Below, piece by piece: positions 63,130 to 64,000 of a stretch of 64,000 nucleotides of DNA (position 1 is its first letter; each line of letters begins with the position of its first letter). The translations under genes and the position numbers were made by a program. Under the pieces are notes generated by a model. The model was given only the letters and a program-made list of their open reading frames with translations. It had not been told where the DNA came from and did no database searches. This stretch comes from Bradyrhizobium sp. U87765 SZCCT0048 (GTDB lineage Bacteria; Pseudomonadota; Alphaproteobacteria; Rhizobiales; Xanthobacteraceae), in assembly GCF_018131225.1 (NCBI RefSeq), contig NZ_JAFCMM010000001.1, forward strand, positions 1,240,001-1,304,000. Reading direction: 5' to 3'.

Positions 63130-64000
<871 letters not shown>

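Overview
The window is high-GC, gene-dense bacterial DNA with short intergenic gaps and many overlapping start/stop codons (ATGA, GTGA). It carries a very large number of solute-uptake systems. Codon bias, the mix of Liv-type ABC, TRAP, TctC/Bug and NMT1-type receptors, and the catabolic enzymes beside them suggest a metabolically versatile alphaproteobacterium, most like Bradyrhizobium/Rhodopseudomonas relatives. That placement is inference. I found no rRNA, tRNA, phage, insertion sequence or CRISPR array. The window looks like a stretch of chromosome devoted to scavenging and catabolism.

Region by region: (1) 1-2936 (+): acyl-CoA synthetase (cut by the window edge), hotdog thioesterase, M20 amidohydrolase. 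(2) 2943-11050 (-): a 2-hydroxy-acid module (FMN oxidase, ThDP decarboxylase, TRAP transporter, aldehyde dehydrogenase, MarR regulator), logically equivalent to a mandelate-to-benzoate pathway, with a MarR-like operator at 11006-11048. (3) 11051-12192: sparse DNA with a 29-residue lysine-rich peptide gene. (4) 12193-22942: a Liv-type transporter in one operon with a steroid-dehydrogenase-like flavoprotein, a GST and two SDRs, opposed by a GntR regulator and a third SDR; two matched GntR-type operators lie between. (5) 22947-30778: two tandem amidohydrolases, an NMT1/SsuA-type ABC transporter with a LacI-type operator on its promoter, an omega-aminotransferase and an XRE-cupin regulator, probably for a nitrogen compound. 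(6) 30790-35950: a small unknown gene and a second Liv transporter whose two ATPases are fused. (7) 36416-40506: GltIJKL acidic amino-acid transporter plus D-amino-acid aminotransferase. (8) 41053-49872: a guanidine-assimilation operon: sigma-54-type promoter, guanidine-I (ykkC) riboswitch with intrinsic terminator, ABC transporter, two DUF1989 proteins (carboxyguanidine deiminase) and a urea/guanidine carboxylase. (9) 50165-55506: small unknown gene and a MacB/DevBCA-like export system with PadR regulator. (10) 55691-61010: an orphan TctC/Bug receptor and an RND efflux pair. (11) 61295-64000: SDR, HSL-type esterase and a Baeyer-Villiger monooxygenase (cut by the window edge), together an alcohol to ketone to ester to acid route.

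The strongest finding is the guanidine operon, where a nitrogen-type (sigma-54) promoter appears to be stacked on a guanidine riboswitch. Its carboxylase would normally be called urea carboxylase, and no allophanate hydrolase lies in the window. Other repeated themes are GC-rich hairpins 12-21 nt after four separate binding-protein genes, and several near-perfect palindromic operators for regulators that are mostly not encoded here.
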